Origin: Streptomyces sp. NBC_00654
Lineage (GTDB): Bacteria > Actinomycetota > Actinomycetes > Streptomycetales > Streptomycetaceae
NCBI RefSeq assembly: GCF_026341775.1
Contig: NZ_JAPEOB010000001.1
Coordinates: 1,798,001 to 1,862,000, forward strand
Reading direction: 5' to 3'
DNA length: 64,000 nt
A program made the position numbers and the translations under genes. Below, piece after piece: positions 1 through 8,190 of this stretch. Under the pieces are notes generated by a model. It saw only the letters and a list, made by a program, of their open reading frames with translations. It was not told where the DNA came from and did no database searches. Each line of letters begins with the position of its first letter. The stretch's first letter is position 1.

Positions 1-1191
1 TCGCTGGCGTCCGCGCTCGCCTGGAACCTGAGCAGCCTGATCGTCTTCCGGATCGTGCAGGGCTTCGGTTCCGGTGTGCTCGATCCGCTCGTCCTGGTGA
101 TCCTGGCCCGGGCGGCGGGTCCGAACCGGGCCGGACGTGTCATGGGCATGATGGGTGTGGTGCTGTCGCTCGGCCCGGTCCTCGGCCCGGTGCTCGGCGG
201 GGTGGTGCTCGAATCCCTGGACTGGCGCTGGATGTTCTTCATCAACCTGCCGGTCGGGATCGTGGCCTTCCTGCTCGCGACGCGGGTCATCCCGGCCGAC
301 CCGGCCGGCGCACGGTCCGGGACCCGGCTGGATGTCACCGGCTTCGCGCTGATGGCCCCCGGCTTCGCCGCCATGGTGCTCGGCCTCACCCAGGCCGGCG
401 AACACGCCGGATTCGCGGCGTCGTCCGTGCTCGTCCCGCTGGCCATCGGCCTCGTCCTGCTCATCGGTTACGTACTCCACGCACTGCGCGCCCGGCGCGT
501 CCCGCCGCTGATCGATGTCCGGCTCTTCAGCAGCCGCAGCTTCGCCGCGAGCGTCACCGTCCAGGGGCTCGTCGGACTTGCCACCTACGCGGGCCTGTTC
601 GCGCTGCCGCTCTATTACCAGCTGCTGCACGGACACGGGGCCCGCGCGGCCGGGCTGCTCGTGGCGCCGCTGGGCCTGGGCTCCGCACTCGCCATGCCGC
701 TCGCGGGACGGCTCAGCGACCGGATGGGGGCCCGCACTCCCGCCCGGTGCGGCGCGGTCGTCGCGGCGCTCGGCGCGTTCGCACTCACCCGCGTCGGCGG
801 CGACAGCGGCGAACTGTGGTCGGCGCTGGGCGCCTTCGCGATCGGCCTCGGCCTGGGCGCCGTCGGCGCGCCCACCATGGGCGCGCTCTACCGGACGCTG
901 CCCCCGGAGAAGGTGCCGCAGGGCAGCTCGGTGCTCTACAACCTCAATCAGCTGGGCGGCGCGCTCGGCGTCGCGCTCGTCACCCTGATCCTCGCGACGG
1001 CGGGGGCGGACAACGGGAATCGGGCCGACGCGGTCAGTGGGTTCCACAGCGTCTACTGGTTCGTGACCGCGGTCTGTGTGGTCATCCTGATCGCCACGCC
1101 GCTGCTGCCCGGAAGGCCCGAGGCCCTGCCCGCCGCGGCGGCGGTGGAGCCGGAGGGAACCGCGGCGAAGGAACCCGCCGCCGGCGCGTGA
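1..1191 (+). CDS. MFS drug:H+ antiporter, DHA2 type (5' partial)
   Basis: The reading frame is open from base 1, so the start lies outside the window. The visible 396 residues are polytopic. A glycine/proline-rich motif C-like stretch (LSLGPVLGPVLGG) is followed by WRWMFFINLPVG, which is typical of the 14-helix EmrB/QacA (DHA2) branch of the major facilitator superfamily. That family exports drugs or other small molecules by proton antiport at the cell membrane. The C-terminus is an Ala/Glu-rich tail after the last helix. No specific substrate can be read from the sequence. The next gene starts 230 nt downstream and is probably separate. Confidence 0.9.
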   Translation, partial: SLASALAWNLSSLIVFRIVQGFGSGVLDPLVLVILARAAGPNRAGRVMGMMGVVLSLGPVLGPVLGGVVLESLDWRWMFFINLPVGIVAFLLATRVIPADPAGARSGTRLDVTGFALMAPGFAAMVLGLTQAGEHAGFAASSVLVPLAIGLVLLIGYVLHALRARRVPPLIDVRLFSSRSFAASVTVQGLVGLATYAGLFALPLYYQLLHGHGARAAGLLVAPLGLGSALAMPLAGRLSDRMGARTPARCGAVVAALGAFALTRVGGDSGELWSALGAFAIGLGLGAVGAPTMGALYRTLPPEKVPQGSSVLYNLNQLGGALGVALVTLILATAGADNGNRADAVSGFHSVYWFVTAVCVVILIATPLLPGRPEALPAAAAVEPEGTAAKEPAAGA

Positions 1192-1420
1192 GAACGGTGC
1201 TCCGCGGCCACGCCGGTACCGGAGAGGCGGCGGAAGCGGCAGCACCGGAGACCGCGAGGGCGACCGGGGTCACCGCGACGGCCGCCCGCGCCAGCGGCCC
1301 CGCCGATTTCACCCGGATGGCCGCGTCCGGGTGGCCGCACCCCGCCGGGCGGCGGAGCCTCAGGGTTCGTAGGCCACACCCGGATTTCGGGGTCTGTCGA
1401 TCGGACTGTGGAGGTCCCCC

Positions 1421-1843
1421 ATGAGCAACGCGGCGCAACAGCACCGGACACCGGCATCCACGACGAACTCCTGGGCGACCGGCGGCCTCGTCTTCGCGGG
1501 GGTCCTGATGCTTGTCGAGGGAATCCTCGGCATCTTCCAGGGCATAGCCGCCATCGCCGAGGACGACGTCTACACACGGTTCGGCGACTACGTGTTCAAG
1601 TTCAACCTGACCGGCTGGGGCTGGATCCACCTGGCCCTCGGCATCGTCCTGTTCATCACCGGGTTCGGGCTGCTCAAGGAGTCCTCCTGGGCGCGCGGCC
1701 TGGGTATCGGGCTGGCCGCACTGAGCATCATCGCCAACTTCATGTTCCTGCCGTACCAGCCCATCTGGGCCCTGGTCCTCATCGCCATCGGGATCTTCGT
1801 CATCTGGTCCCTGAGCACCGTCGAGCCCGACGGCAAGATCTGA
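1421..1843 (+). CDS. Small four-helix membrane protein, DUF7144-like
   Basis: A 140-residue protein with about four membrane helices (roughly residues 25-48, 67-86, 92-110 and 112-130) and a short polar N-terminus. The block TGWGWIHLALG and the motif PYQPIW are characteristic of the DUF7144 family, a common actinobacterial membrane protein of unknown function. The ATG start is supported by a GGAGG six bases upstream. The gene stands alone and converges on an MFS gene across a hairpin. No function is proposed. Confidence 0.85.
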   Translation: MSNAAQQHRTPASTTNSWATGGLVFAGVLMLVEGILGIFQGIAAIAEDDVYTRFGDYVFKFNLTGWGWIHLALGIVLFITGFGLLKESSWARGLGIGLAALSIIANFMFLPYQPIWALVLIAIGIFVIWSLSTVEPDGKI

Positions 1844-1855
1844 CCGGGCACCACG

Positions 1856-1887
1856 GCCACCGCCGCCCGGTAACCGGACGGCGGTGC
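1856..1887. terminator. Hairpin between convergent genes
   Basis: An imperfect inverted repeat (13-bp arms, one mismatch, centred near 1872) lies between the ends of the DUF7144 gene and the MFS gene. Its position suggests a shared, U-tract-free GC hairpin terminator of the kind common in high-GC actinobacteria. Confidence 0.45.
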
Positions 1888-1934
1888 CCGCGTACGTCAT
1901 GGGTGACCGACGGGAAGGCCGGCGGGCCGCGCCC

Positions 1935-3353
1935 CTACTTCAGGGCCGGGGCCGCGGAGGCGGCCGAGGGCTCCTCCGCGGGCTGACGGATCAGCGTCGA
2001 CGCGAGCAGGGCGAGCACCGTGGCGACCGCCGCCAGGGCGAACGCCGTGCGGTAGCCGCCGAGCGTGCCCGCACCGGCCAGTGGGCCGACCAGCGCGATG
2101 CCGACCGAGGCGCCGATGCCGAAGCACGCGCCGTTCAGACCGGGGAGCGCGCCGGGGCTCTCCTTGGGGGACAGCACGACACCGAGGCCGTTGAGCATCG
2201 TCAGGGCCAACCCGTTGTAGAACACACCCAGGGCGCAGCAGACCGCGAGAACGACCCAGCGGTCCCCGGCGAAGACGGCGGCCACGGCCAGCGCCAGCGC
2301 CGAGGCGAGCAGTCCCGTACGCAGCATCGGCAGCCAGCCCCTGCGCGGTGCCAGCCAGCCGGCCACCGGGGCCGCCAGCAGTCCGATCGCCGCCGGGGGC
2401 GTCAGGAACAGCAGGGCGGCGAGCGTCGCCGACATGCCGAAACCGGCCTTCCCGTCCTGGCTCAGCAGGACGACCGTGAAGTTCATGGCGGCGAAGACGC
2501 CGACGAGGGTCAGCAGCGTCGTGGCCATCAGCGGCCACACCTGACGGGAGCGCAGATCACGCACCGCGATCAGCGGGGTTCGGCCGCGCTTCTCGATCTG
2601 CCAGAAGACGAAGAACAGTGCCGCCCCCACGAGGGCGAGAACGGGCGGCCACAGCGAACCCCAGCCGTGCGCGGCGCCCTGACTGATCGCCTGGTTCACG
2701 CAGACGATGGCGGCGGACAGCGAGGCCGCGCCCCACCAGTCCATCCGCCCGGCGTCCTTCGCGGGCGGGGTCCCGGGCACGGCGCGCGCCACACAGAGCA
2801 GGGCGATCAGACCGGTGACCAGGATCGTGCCGAAGATCCACCGGAAGCCGAGCCGGTCGGCGACGAAACCGCCGAGGAATCCGTCCACGCCGCCGACCCC
2901 GCCGTTGAGGGCGGTGATCACACCGAGCGCGGTACCGAAGCGCTTCGGGGACATCGATTCACGCAGCAGGAGGTACGTCAGCTGGAAGGTGGCCCCCGAA
3001 GCCCCCTGCAACACCCGTCCGAGGACGAGGAGTTCCACGTTCGGCGCGAGCATCGCCAGCACGGTGCCGGCGCACATCACGGCGAGCGAGGCCAGCAGGA
3101 CCACGCGCCGGCCGAGATGGTCGCTCAGCCGGGACAGTACGACGCCCGCGACGCCACCGACGAGGAAGAAGAGGTTCTGCGAGAGCGCGACCGTACTCGC
3201 CGCCGCGTCGAGCTCGCGTGCGATCTCCGGCAGGGCGGGCGTCACCATCGACGCGTTGAGCTGGAAGGCGACGACTCCGGCGATCAGCGCGGGCATCAGG
3301 AAGCGGTGCGTACGGGACCCGGTCGCAGCGTCCCGCAGCGGGACCCGGCTCAC
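1935..3353 (-). CDS. MFS transporter, probable nucleoside/ribose-salvage partner
   Basis: A 472-residue polytopic membrane protein of the major facilitator superfamily. The motif A loop between helices 2 and 3 reads LSDHLGRR, and the long 12-14-helix layout resembles DHA2-type carriers. Its start overlaps the end of the nucleoside hydrolase gene by 4 nt (ATGA), so the two are almost certainly co-translated. That context suggests transport of a nucleoside, base or related compound, but the direction of transport cannot be decided from sequence. A classical drug exporter is the alternative. Confidence 0.88.
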   Translation of the reverse strand: MSRVPLRDAATGSRTHRFLMPALIAGVVAFQLNASMVTPALPEIARELDAAASTVALSQNLFFLVGGVAGVVLSRLSDHLGRRVVLLASLAVMCAGTVLAMLAPNVELLVLGRVLQGASGATFQLTYLLLRESMSPKRFGTALGVITALNGGVGGVDGFLGGFVADRLGFRWIFGTILVTGLIALLCVARAVPGTPPAKDAGRMDWWGAASLSAAIVCVNQAISQGAAHGWGSLWPPVLALVGAALFFVFWQIEKRGRTPLIAVRDLRSRQVWPLMATTLLTLVGVFAAMNFTVVLLSQDGKAGFGMSATLAALLFLTPPAAIGLLAAPVAGWLAPRRGWLPMLRTGLLASALALAVAAVFAGDRWVVLAVCCALGVFYNGLALTMLNGLGVVLSPKESPGALPGLNGACFGIGASVGIALVGPLAGAGTLGGYRTAFALAAVATVLALLASTLIRQPAEEPSAASAAPALK

Positions 3354-4324
3354 GCGGCGGCGCTCCCGCTCGTACGGATCCGCTCCACGAGCCGTTCGGG
3401 GAAGCGGCCGTCGGTCTCCAGGACGACCCGGGCGTTGGCGTCGGCCCGCTCGGGGTACGAGAGGTACATCCCGCGGGTGTCCGCGACGAGGGCGCCGCGC
3501 GCCGGACCGTCGCCGGTCTCGACGCCGACGTGCAGCCGGGGGGCGAGCAGCGGGGTGACATGGCCGACGGCTATCGCGGCAGCCAGCGGATCGTGACAGG
3601 CCGAGCCCCGGTAGGGCAGCACGACCTCTTCGTGGAAGTCGAAGTAGACGTCGAGCACCCGGGCGGCGAAGACGCTCGCGGGGGAGCCGTGGGCGAGGAG
3701 ATCCCGCTGAGTGGCGGTGGTGAGGTTCTCCCGCATGGTGACGTCGAGCGGGACGATCGTCAGGTCCCAGCCCGCGTCCAGCACGAGCGCGGCGGCCTCC
3801 GGGTCGTTCCCGATGTTGGCCTCGGCGAGGGGGGTGATGTTGCCGGGGTGGTGGACGGCGCCGCCCATCACCGTGACGTGGCGGATCATCTCGGGCAGCC
3901 GGGGCTCGCGGCGCAGGGCGAGGGCGAGGTTGGTGAGCGGGGCCGTGGCGAGCAGCGACAGTTCCCCCTCCGCCTGCCGGGCGGTCTCGATGATCAGATC
4001 GACGGCGTCCACGGTCACCGGGGAGGCGGACGGAGCGGGGAGCCGGACGTTGCCGATCCCGTTGTCGCCGTGGACGTGGGTGGCGTAGTCGGGCAACGAG
4101 CCGCGCAGCGTCCGGTCGGCTCCCGACGCCACGGGGATGTCGGTCCGCCCCACCAGTTCCAGGACCTGGAGGGTGTTGACCGCGGCCTGCCGGGCGTCGG
4201 TGTTGCCGCCGACGGTGGTGACGGCCCGCAGGTCGACATCGGGGGAGAGCGCGAGATAGAGGAGCGCGAGGGCGTCGTCGACGCCGGTGTCGCAGTCCAC
4301 CAGCAGGGCTTGGCTCGTCGTCAT
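3350..4324 (-). CDS. Nucleoside hydrolase (IUNH family)
   Basis: A 324-residue protein with the calcium-binding signature of inosine/uridine-preferring nucleoside hydrolases, D10-x-D12-x-G14-x-D16-D17. It also has the family blocks VTTVGGN, VTVMGG and a late CHDPLAAA histidine/aspartate segment. The enzyme hydrolyses the N-glycosidic bond of ribonucleosides to free base plus ribose. Substrate preference (inosine, uridine, cytidine or others) is not readable. It sits downstream of ribokinase, which would phosphorylate the ribose, and overlaps an MFS gene by 4 nt. The group forms a nucleoside salvage unit. Confidence 0.93.
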   Translation of the reverse strand: MTTSQALLVDCDTGVDDALALLYLALSPDVDLRAVTTVGGNTDARQAAVNTLQVLELVGRTDIPVASGADRTLRGSLPDYATHVHGDNGIGNVRLPAPSASPVTVDAVDLIIETARQAEGELSLLATAPLTNLALALRREPRLPEMIRHVTVMGGAVHHPGNITPLAEANIGNDPEAAALVLDAGWDLTIVPLDVTMRENLTTATQRDLLAHGSPASVFAARVLDVYFDFHEEVVLPYRGSACHDPLAAAIAVGHVTPLLAPRLHVGVETGDGPARGALVADTRGMYLSYPERADANARVVLETDGRFPERLVERIRTSGSAAA

Positions 4325-4374
4325 GTCACGTCGTCCTTGAAGTGATCGGGTTGGTTCTGTCGGGGAGTCGCACG

Positions 4375-4475
4375 CGGGAGCGGGCTACGGGAGCGGGCTA
4401 CGGGAGCGGGCTACAGAAGCGGGGTACGGGAACGGGCTACGGGAACGGGCTACGGAAGCGGTACGGGAACGGGCA
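4375..4475. repeat. 13-bp tandem repeat, about 8 copies
   Basis: Eight consecutive units of about 13 bp (consensus CGGGAGCGGGCTA, later units CGGGAACGGGCTA) lie in the 342-nt gap between the ribokinase stop and the nucleoside hydrolase start. Units 1-3 are identical. Units 7 and 8 are one or two bases short. Apparent reading frames through it are only repeat translations. Confidence 0.9.
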
Positions 4476-4593
4476 CGCGGGAGAGCGGGTCTCGGGCGGC
4501 GAGGAGCGGGAGGCGGGTTCCGAACGGCCCGCGCAGCACCGCGCGCCCCGGCCGCGCGGTGCCACGCACCCCGCCCCGGGCCGAGCAGCGTCG

Positions 4594-4646
4594 CGCACAC
4601 CCCCGCCCCGGCCGCACACCCCCGCCCCGGCCGCACACCCCCGCCC
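4594..4646. repeat. 19-bp tandem repeat, about 2.7 copies
   Basis: Two exact copies and one partial copy of a 19-bp C-rich unit (CGCACACCCCCGCCCCGGC) occupy the rest of the ribokinase/hydrolase gap, just past the ribokinase stop. With the 13-bp array, they make most of this 342-nt spacer repetitive and non-coding. Confidence 0.85.
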
Positions 4647-4666
4647 GCCCCGGGCCCTCGGGCGGC

Positions 4667-5512
4667 TCAGTGGGCTTCGGCCGCCTCGTCGAAGCTCCGG
4701 CCCTGGGCGCCCGACCAGGTCGTCGCGCGTGCGCCCGCCGCGACGGCGGCACCGAGGGCGTCGGCCGGGGAGTCCCCGGCGGCGAGCCGGGCGGCGAGGG
4801 TGCCGGCGAAGCAGTCCCCGGCACCGGTGGTGTCGACGGCGTCCACGGCCGGCGGCACGGCCTCGTGCTCGCCCCAGCGGGCGCCCCGGGCACCGAGCGT
4901 CACACACACCGACCGGGCGCCTTCGCCGAGCGCCTCGTACTCGTGCTCGTTGACGACCGCGGGGTCGGCCAGGCGCAGCAGCTCCGGGGGCACCTCGGCG
5001 GTGGGTGAGGCGTTGAGCACGACCCGTACTCCCGCCCGGTCGGCCAGCCGGGCGGCCCGTACGACGGCGGGCATCGGGGTCTCCAGCTGGAGCAGGAGCA
5101 CCTGGGCCCCCTCCAGGGCCCCGGCGGCCCGGTCGACGTCGGCCCCGGTGACGGCCCCGTTCGCGCCGGGGATCACGATGATCGTGTTCTCGCCCAGGTC
5201 GTCGACGGCGATGTGGGCCTGCCCCGTGGGTTCGCCCGGGGCGGGGACCACGCCCGCGGTGTCGATGCCGTCGGCGTCGAGCGCCGCGAGGTACCGGCGG
5301 CCTCCGTCGTCGTCGCCGACCCGGCCGACCATCCTGACCCGTGCCCCGGCGCGTGCCGCGGCCACCGCCTGGTTGGCGCCCTTGCCGCCGGGCAGCACGG
5401 TCAGGCCGCGGCCGAGCACGGTCTCGCCGGCGCCGGGATGCCGGGCCACGTGGGTCACCAGGTCGATGTTGAGTGACCCGAGCACCACCACGGTGGGCCG
5501 CTGCTCGTGCAT
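4667..5512 (-). CDS. rbsK: Ribokinase (PfkB family)
   Basis: A 281-residue PfkB-family sugar kinase. It has the N-terminal LGSLNIDLV strand, the GGKGANQAVAAAR signature 1 and the C-terminal DTTGAGDCFAG signature 2 with the catalytic Asp and anion hole. Ribokinase phosphorylates D-ribose at O5 with ATP. I chose the ATG at 5512 because an AAAGG motif lies just upstream. Upstream in-frame starts would add a tail not found in the family. With nucleoside hydrolase and MFS genes downstream and a divergent GntR gene, it fits salvage of nucleoside-derived ribose. The fixed family motifs do not exclude another pentose or nucleoside as substrate. Confidence 0.92.
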   Translation of the reverse strand: MHEQRPTVVVLGSLNIDLVTHVARHPGAGETVLGRGLTVLPGGKGANQAVAAARAGARVRMVGRVGDDDGGRRYLAALDADGIDTAGVVPAPGEPTGQAHIAVDDLGENTIIVIPGANGAVTGADVDRAAGALEGAQVLLLQLETPMPAVVRAARLADRAGVRVVLNASPTAEVPPELLRLADPAVVNEHEYEALGEGARSVCVTLGARGARWGEHEAVPPAVDAVDTTGAGDCFAGTLAARLAAGDSPADALGAAVAAGARATTWSGAQGRSFDEAAEAH

Positions 5513-5746
5513 TGTCAGACCTTTCGAGAAGGGAGAACGAGGCATTTCAGATGATTCACACGGCGAAGATGCCGACCGGCTTTCGAGTTGTCCTACATCT
5601 TGCCGGTCGACTGGAGGGACAGTAGCTCTGTGGAAGGCCCGCGACAAGGGGGGAAGGTCAACAGGGCGGGGCGGCGAGTATGCTCGGCGAGGCCGGAAGT
5701 CGTCCGACAACTGGGTGGGACGTCGACCGAGGAAAGGGGAACCGGG

Positions 5747-6499
5747 GTGGCTCAGGGCCGTACGCGACGCCGTCAGCCGAGGGTCGAGCTCTACGAACGG
5801 ATCGTCGCCGCGATCCATGACGGCACGTATCCGTCCGGTACGAAGCTCCCCGCCGAACCCGTTCTCGCCGCCGAGCTGGGGGTCGGGCGCCCCGCGCTGC
5901 GCGAGGTCCTCATCCTGCTCCAGGAGGACGGGGTCATCACCCGCAGACACGGCGTCGGAAGCCGGGTGAACCAGCCCCCCACCACGCGTGGGATCGAGCG
6001 GCTCTCACCCGTCGAGGTGCTGCTCGGGCCCGGGACCGCGGTCTGCCGACGGCTCGCCGCCGACCTCGACGAGCCGACCGACTTCTCCGGCTTCCACCTG
6101 CGCCTCCCGCCCACCAGCCGCGCCTGGTTCTGGGAGACGCTGATCGAGATCGACGGAGTCCCGGCCGGGTTCGCGCACGAATGGGCGGCCGACGCGCCGA
6201 CACTCGCCGACCTCGGCCCGGACTTCCTCGACGCGATCGGTGAACCGGCTCCGGGGACGCCGCCCACCAGCATGCTCGCACTCCTGCTCGCCACCGTCGA
6301 CGACCGTACGCTCGGAGCCAGGAGCACCATGGGCGCGACGATCCTCGGCAAGGAGCGCGGCAGGGCGATGGGCCGGCCGCCGGAGACCCCGGCGATCCTG
6401 ATCACCCAGGTCGTGACCGCGGACGCCCACCCGGTCCTCGCCGCGAAGTATCTGCTCCCGGCGGGCGCACCGCTGATCCATCTGACCCAGCGTCACTGA
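5747..6499 (+). CDS. GntR-family regulator with UTRA-like effector domain
   Basis: About 250 residues. The N-terminal winged helix-turn-helix (roughly residues 10-75) contains PSGTKLPAEPVLAAELGVGRPALREVL, the GntR recognition region. The C-terminal half ends in HPVLAAKYLLPAGAPLIH, resembling the UTRA/HutC ligand-binding fold. The GTG at 5747 has a strong GGAAAGGGG ribosome site, whereas earlier in-frame starts add an unstructured leader. The gene is divergent from ribokinase across 234 nt. The simplest inference is a repressor of the ribokinase-hydrolase-MFS unit released by a sugar phosphate or nucleoside. I saw no strong palindrome in the gap. Confidence 0.85.
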   Translation: MAQGRTRRRQPRVELYERIVAAIHDGTYPSGTKLPAEPVLAAELGVGRPALREVLILLQEDGVITRRHGVGSRVNQPPTTRGIERLSPVEVLLGPGTAVCRRLAADLDEPTDFSGFHLRLPPTSRAWFWETLIEIDGVPAGFAHEWAADAPTLADLGPDFLDAIGEPAPGTPPTSMLALLLATVDDRTLGARSTMGATILGKERGRAMGRPPETPAILITQVVTADAHPVLAAKYLLPAGAPLIHLTQRH

Positions 6500-6612
6500 C
6501 ACGCCCACCGGCCCCGGTCGTACCGGAGGCGGCGGCCCCGGTCCCGGGAAGGGCGGCCGAGCCCTACCGGGCCGGGTCGTGGCGGGCGCTACCGGGCCGG
6601 TGGTACCAGGCG

Positions 6613-7068
6613 CTACCGGGGCCCGTCGTACCAGGCGAACGCCGAGATCCGCCAGCCATCCGGGGTGCGGACGAACTGGATCGTCTTCGTCCCGCCGCCC
6701 TCGAACGGCTCACCGTCCAGGACCCCGGACTTGCGGTACTCACCGAACCGCGACGCGATGTCGCCGGTGATGTCGGTCCGTTCGGAGGTCTCCCACTCGG
6801 AGAACTCCGCCAGCCGGCCGTCCGCCAGCAGCCGTTCGCGAGGCGCGATGAACTCCTCCACGGTGTAGGCCGTGAACTCCGGACCGGTCTTGACGATCAC
6901 GCCGCCGGGAAGAACCAGCCGACGGATCCGCCCCACATCGGCGGACGTGCCGCCCCGGTTGTCGAAGGCGCCGAAGAACTCGGCTGTGACGGCGTCGAGT
7001 TCGGTCTTGGGGGTGGCGGGGGCCTTGGACGTGCTGAGGTCCTGGGACGTGCTGGAGTCCTTGGGCAT
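6613..7068 (-). CDS. SnoaL/DUF4440-like (NTF2-fold) protein
   Basis: A 151-residue protein. Residues 1-22 are Ser/Thr/Pro-rich. The rest has the NTF2-like pattern seen in SnoaL and DUF4440 proteins: an initial helix (LDAVTAEFFGAFDNRGG), a strand pair, and a final TPDGWRISAFAWYDG strand. Such folds act as small cyclases, isomerases or ligand-binding proteins, and the catalytic role here cannot be inferred. The gene lies downstream of the ferritin-like gene on the same strand, 42 nt from its stop, so the two may be co-transcribed. Confidence 0.75.
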   Translation of the reverse strand: MPKDSSTSQDLSTSKAPATPKTELDAVTAEFFGAFDNRGGTSADVGRIRRLVLPGGVIVKTGPEFTAYTVEEFIAPRERLLADGRLAEFSEWETSERTDITGDIASRFGEYRKSGVLDGEPFEGGGTKTIQFVRTPDGWRISAFAWYDGPR

Positions 7069-7110
7069 GGCGGGACGGTAGCACTCGGCCGGGCACGGTC
7101 GACGCCTCGC

Positions 7111-8190
7111 TCACGCCTCCGCTTCGACGTACCGGAACTCCGGACCGTAGGTCGATCCGCTGTTGTCGGGCAGCGGGATCCGCATCAGCTCCTGCGCCGG
7201 TGCCTGGAGCTGGAACATCTGTCCGACCGCCTTGTTCAGCAATTGCGCGGCCGCGGCCGGCGTCTCCGCCTGCCAGGCCTGTTCGATGAACCGCAGCATC
7301 GAACTGTAGTGGTGATTGAACGTGTCGAGGAGCCGGCGCACCTCGTCGGGAACCGCCAGCGGGCCCAGAGCCCAGCCGCCCTTCGGGACCGTTCCCATGG
7401 GGAAGGCCTGCGGCATGGGGATCACGGCGCCCTGGAATTCGTATTTCTTCGGGTTCTCCGACACCTGGATCAGATGGCGACCGTGAAAGATCTCCCGGAA
7501 GGAGTAGAAGTGGGCCAGTTCTCCGGGCCCGCCGGGGAATGGGTTGTCCGGCGAGGCGGCAGTTCCCTCACCCTGCTCCTTGATCGTCGTGACGGCTTTC
7601 TCGACATCGTCGAACGAGGTGAGCGCGACGACGTCGTTCCCTTTTCCGTGGGCCGACATGTTCCTGGTGACCTGTCGAGTGCCCGTGATCAGATCCTGAT
7701 GATTCCGAAATGCTTCCAGAATCGCTGTGTAGAAAGCTCCGATCGACGTATGGCTCTCCCTGGCCTCGACGATGGGCTCATCCGGCCTCTCGATCTGCGA
7801 GTACATGTCCAGCGATTGCTTGGTCAGCCCGGAGAGGGAAACGGACAGCTCGGGGCGCACGCCGCCGGGAAGCGAGCCGGGATATTTCGGCACCAGTTTC
7901 TCGTCGGCGAGACGCGGGGTTCCGCCGATGGTGGTGAGCATGTTGCAGACCAGTCCCATGTGGGACATCTCGTCGAAGACGATCTCCTGAATCGTCGCGA
8001 AGGCGTCGGCACTCTCGCCCGGATCCTTGATCGACCAGAGGCCGCACAAATAAGGCGGAAGTGTGGCGAGTTCAAGCATGATGGCCTGCTGCAACGATTC
8101 CTTGAGCCACTGCTCGTCGTGCGCCTCGGTGGGTACCTCCATGAGTTCGGCGATTCTGTTGCTTTCGTAGTTGAGAGCTGTCGTGGTCAT
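7111..8190 (-). CDS. Ferritin-like protein, VioB/RebD iminophenyl-pyruvate dimer synthase-type domain
   Basis: A 359-residue protein of the ferritin-like superfamily with the iminophenyl-pyruvate dimer synthase domain known from VioB and RebD. An early helix LKESLQQAIMLELATLPPYLCGLWSI is followed by IQEIVFDEMSHMGLVCNML, where Glu and E-x-x-H are the expected iron ligands. A second helix pair lies near FREIFHGRHLI. The ATG at 8190 follows GAGAGG; the in-frame leader of 21 residues upstream is less likely. VioB/RebD partners couple oxidised tryptophan imines, but this protein lacks their large N-terminal region, so only an oxidoreductase role is inferred. It is divergent from a tyrosinase unit, perhaps in shared aromatic metabolism. 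Confidence 0.83.
   Translation of the reverse strand: MTTTALNYESNRIAELMEVPTEAHDEQWLKESLQQAIMLELATLPPYLCGLWSIKDPGESADAFATIQEIVFDEMSHMGLVCNMLTTIGGTPRLADEKLVPKYPGSLPGGVRPELSVSLSGLTKQSLDMYSQIERPDEPIVEARESHTSIGAFYTAILEAFRNHQDLITGTRQVTRNMSAHGKGNDVVALTSFDDVEKAVTTIKEQGEGTAASPDNPFPGGPGELAHFYSFREIFHGRHLIQVSENPKKYEFQGAVIPMPQAFPMGTVPKGGWALGPLAVPDEVRRLLDTFNHHYSSMLRFIEQAWQAETPAAAAQLLNKAVGQMFQLQAPAQELMRIPLPDNSGSTYGPEFRYVEAEA

Noticed and set aside
1884..3596. A 570-codon + strand frame opposite the MFS gene.
   Set aside because: The product is charged and Gln/Arg/Glu-rich without any fold signature. The - strand encodes a clear MFS protein.
4342..4953. Open frames through the repeats near 4.4-4.9 kb on both strands.
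   Set aside because: Translations of the 13-bp and 19-bp arrays and of the ribokinase antisense. No ribosome site or domain.
5588..5746. An upstream extension of the GntR gene (53 extra codons).
   Set aside because: It adds an unstructured leader absent from GntR proteins. The GTG at 5747 has the better ribosome site.
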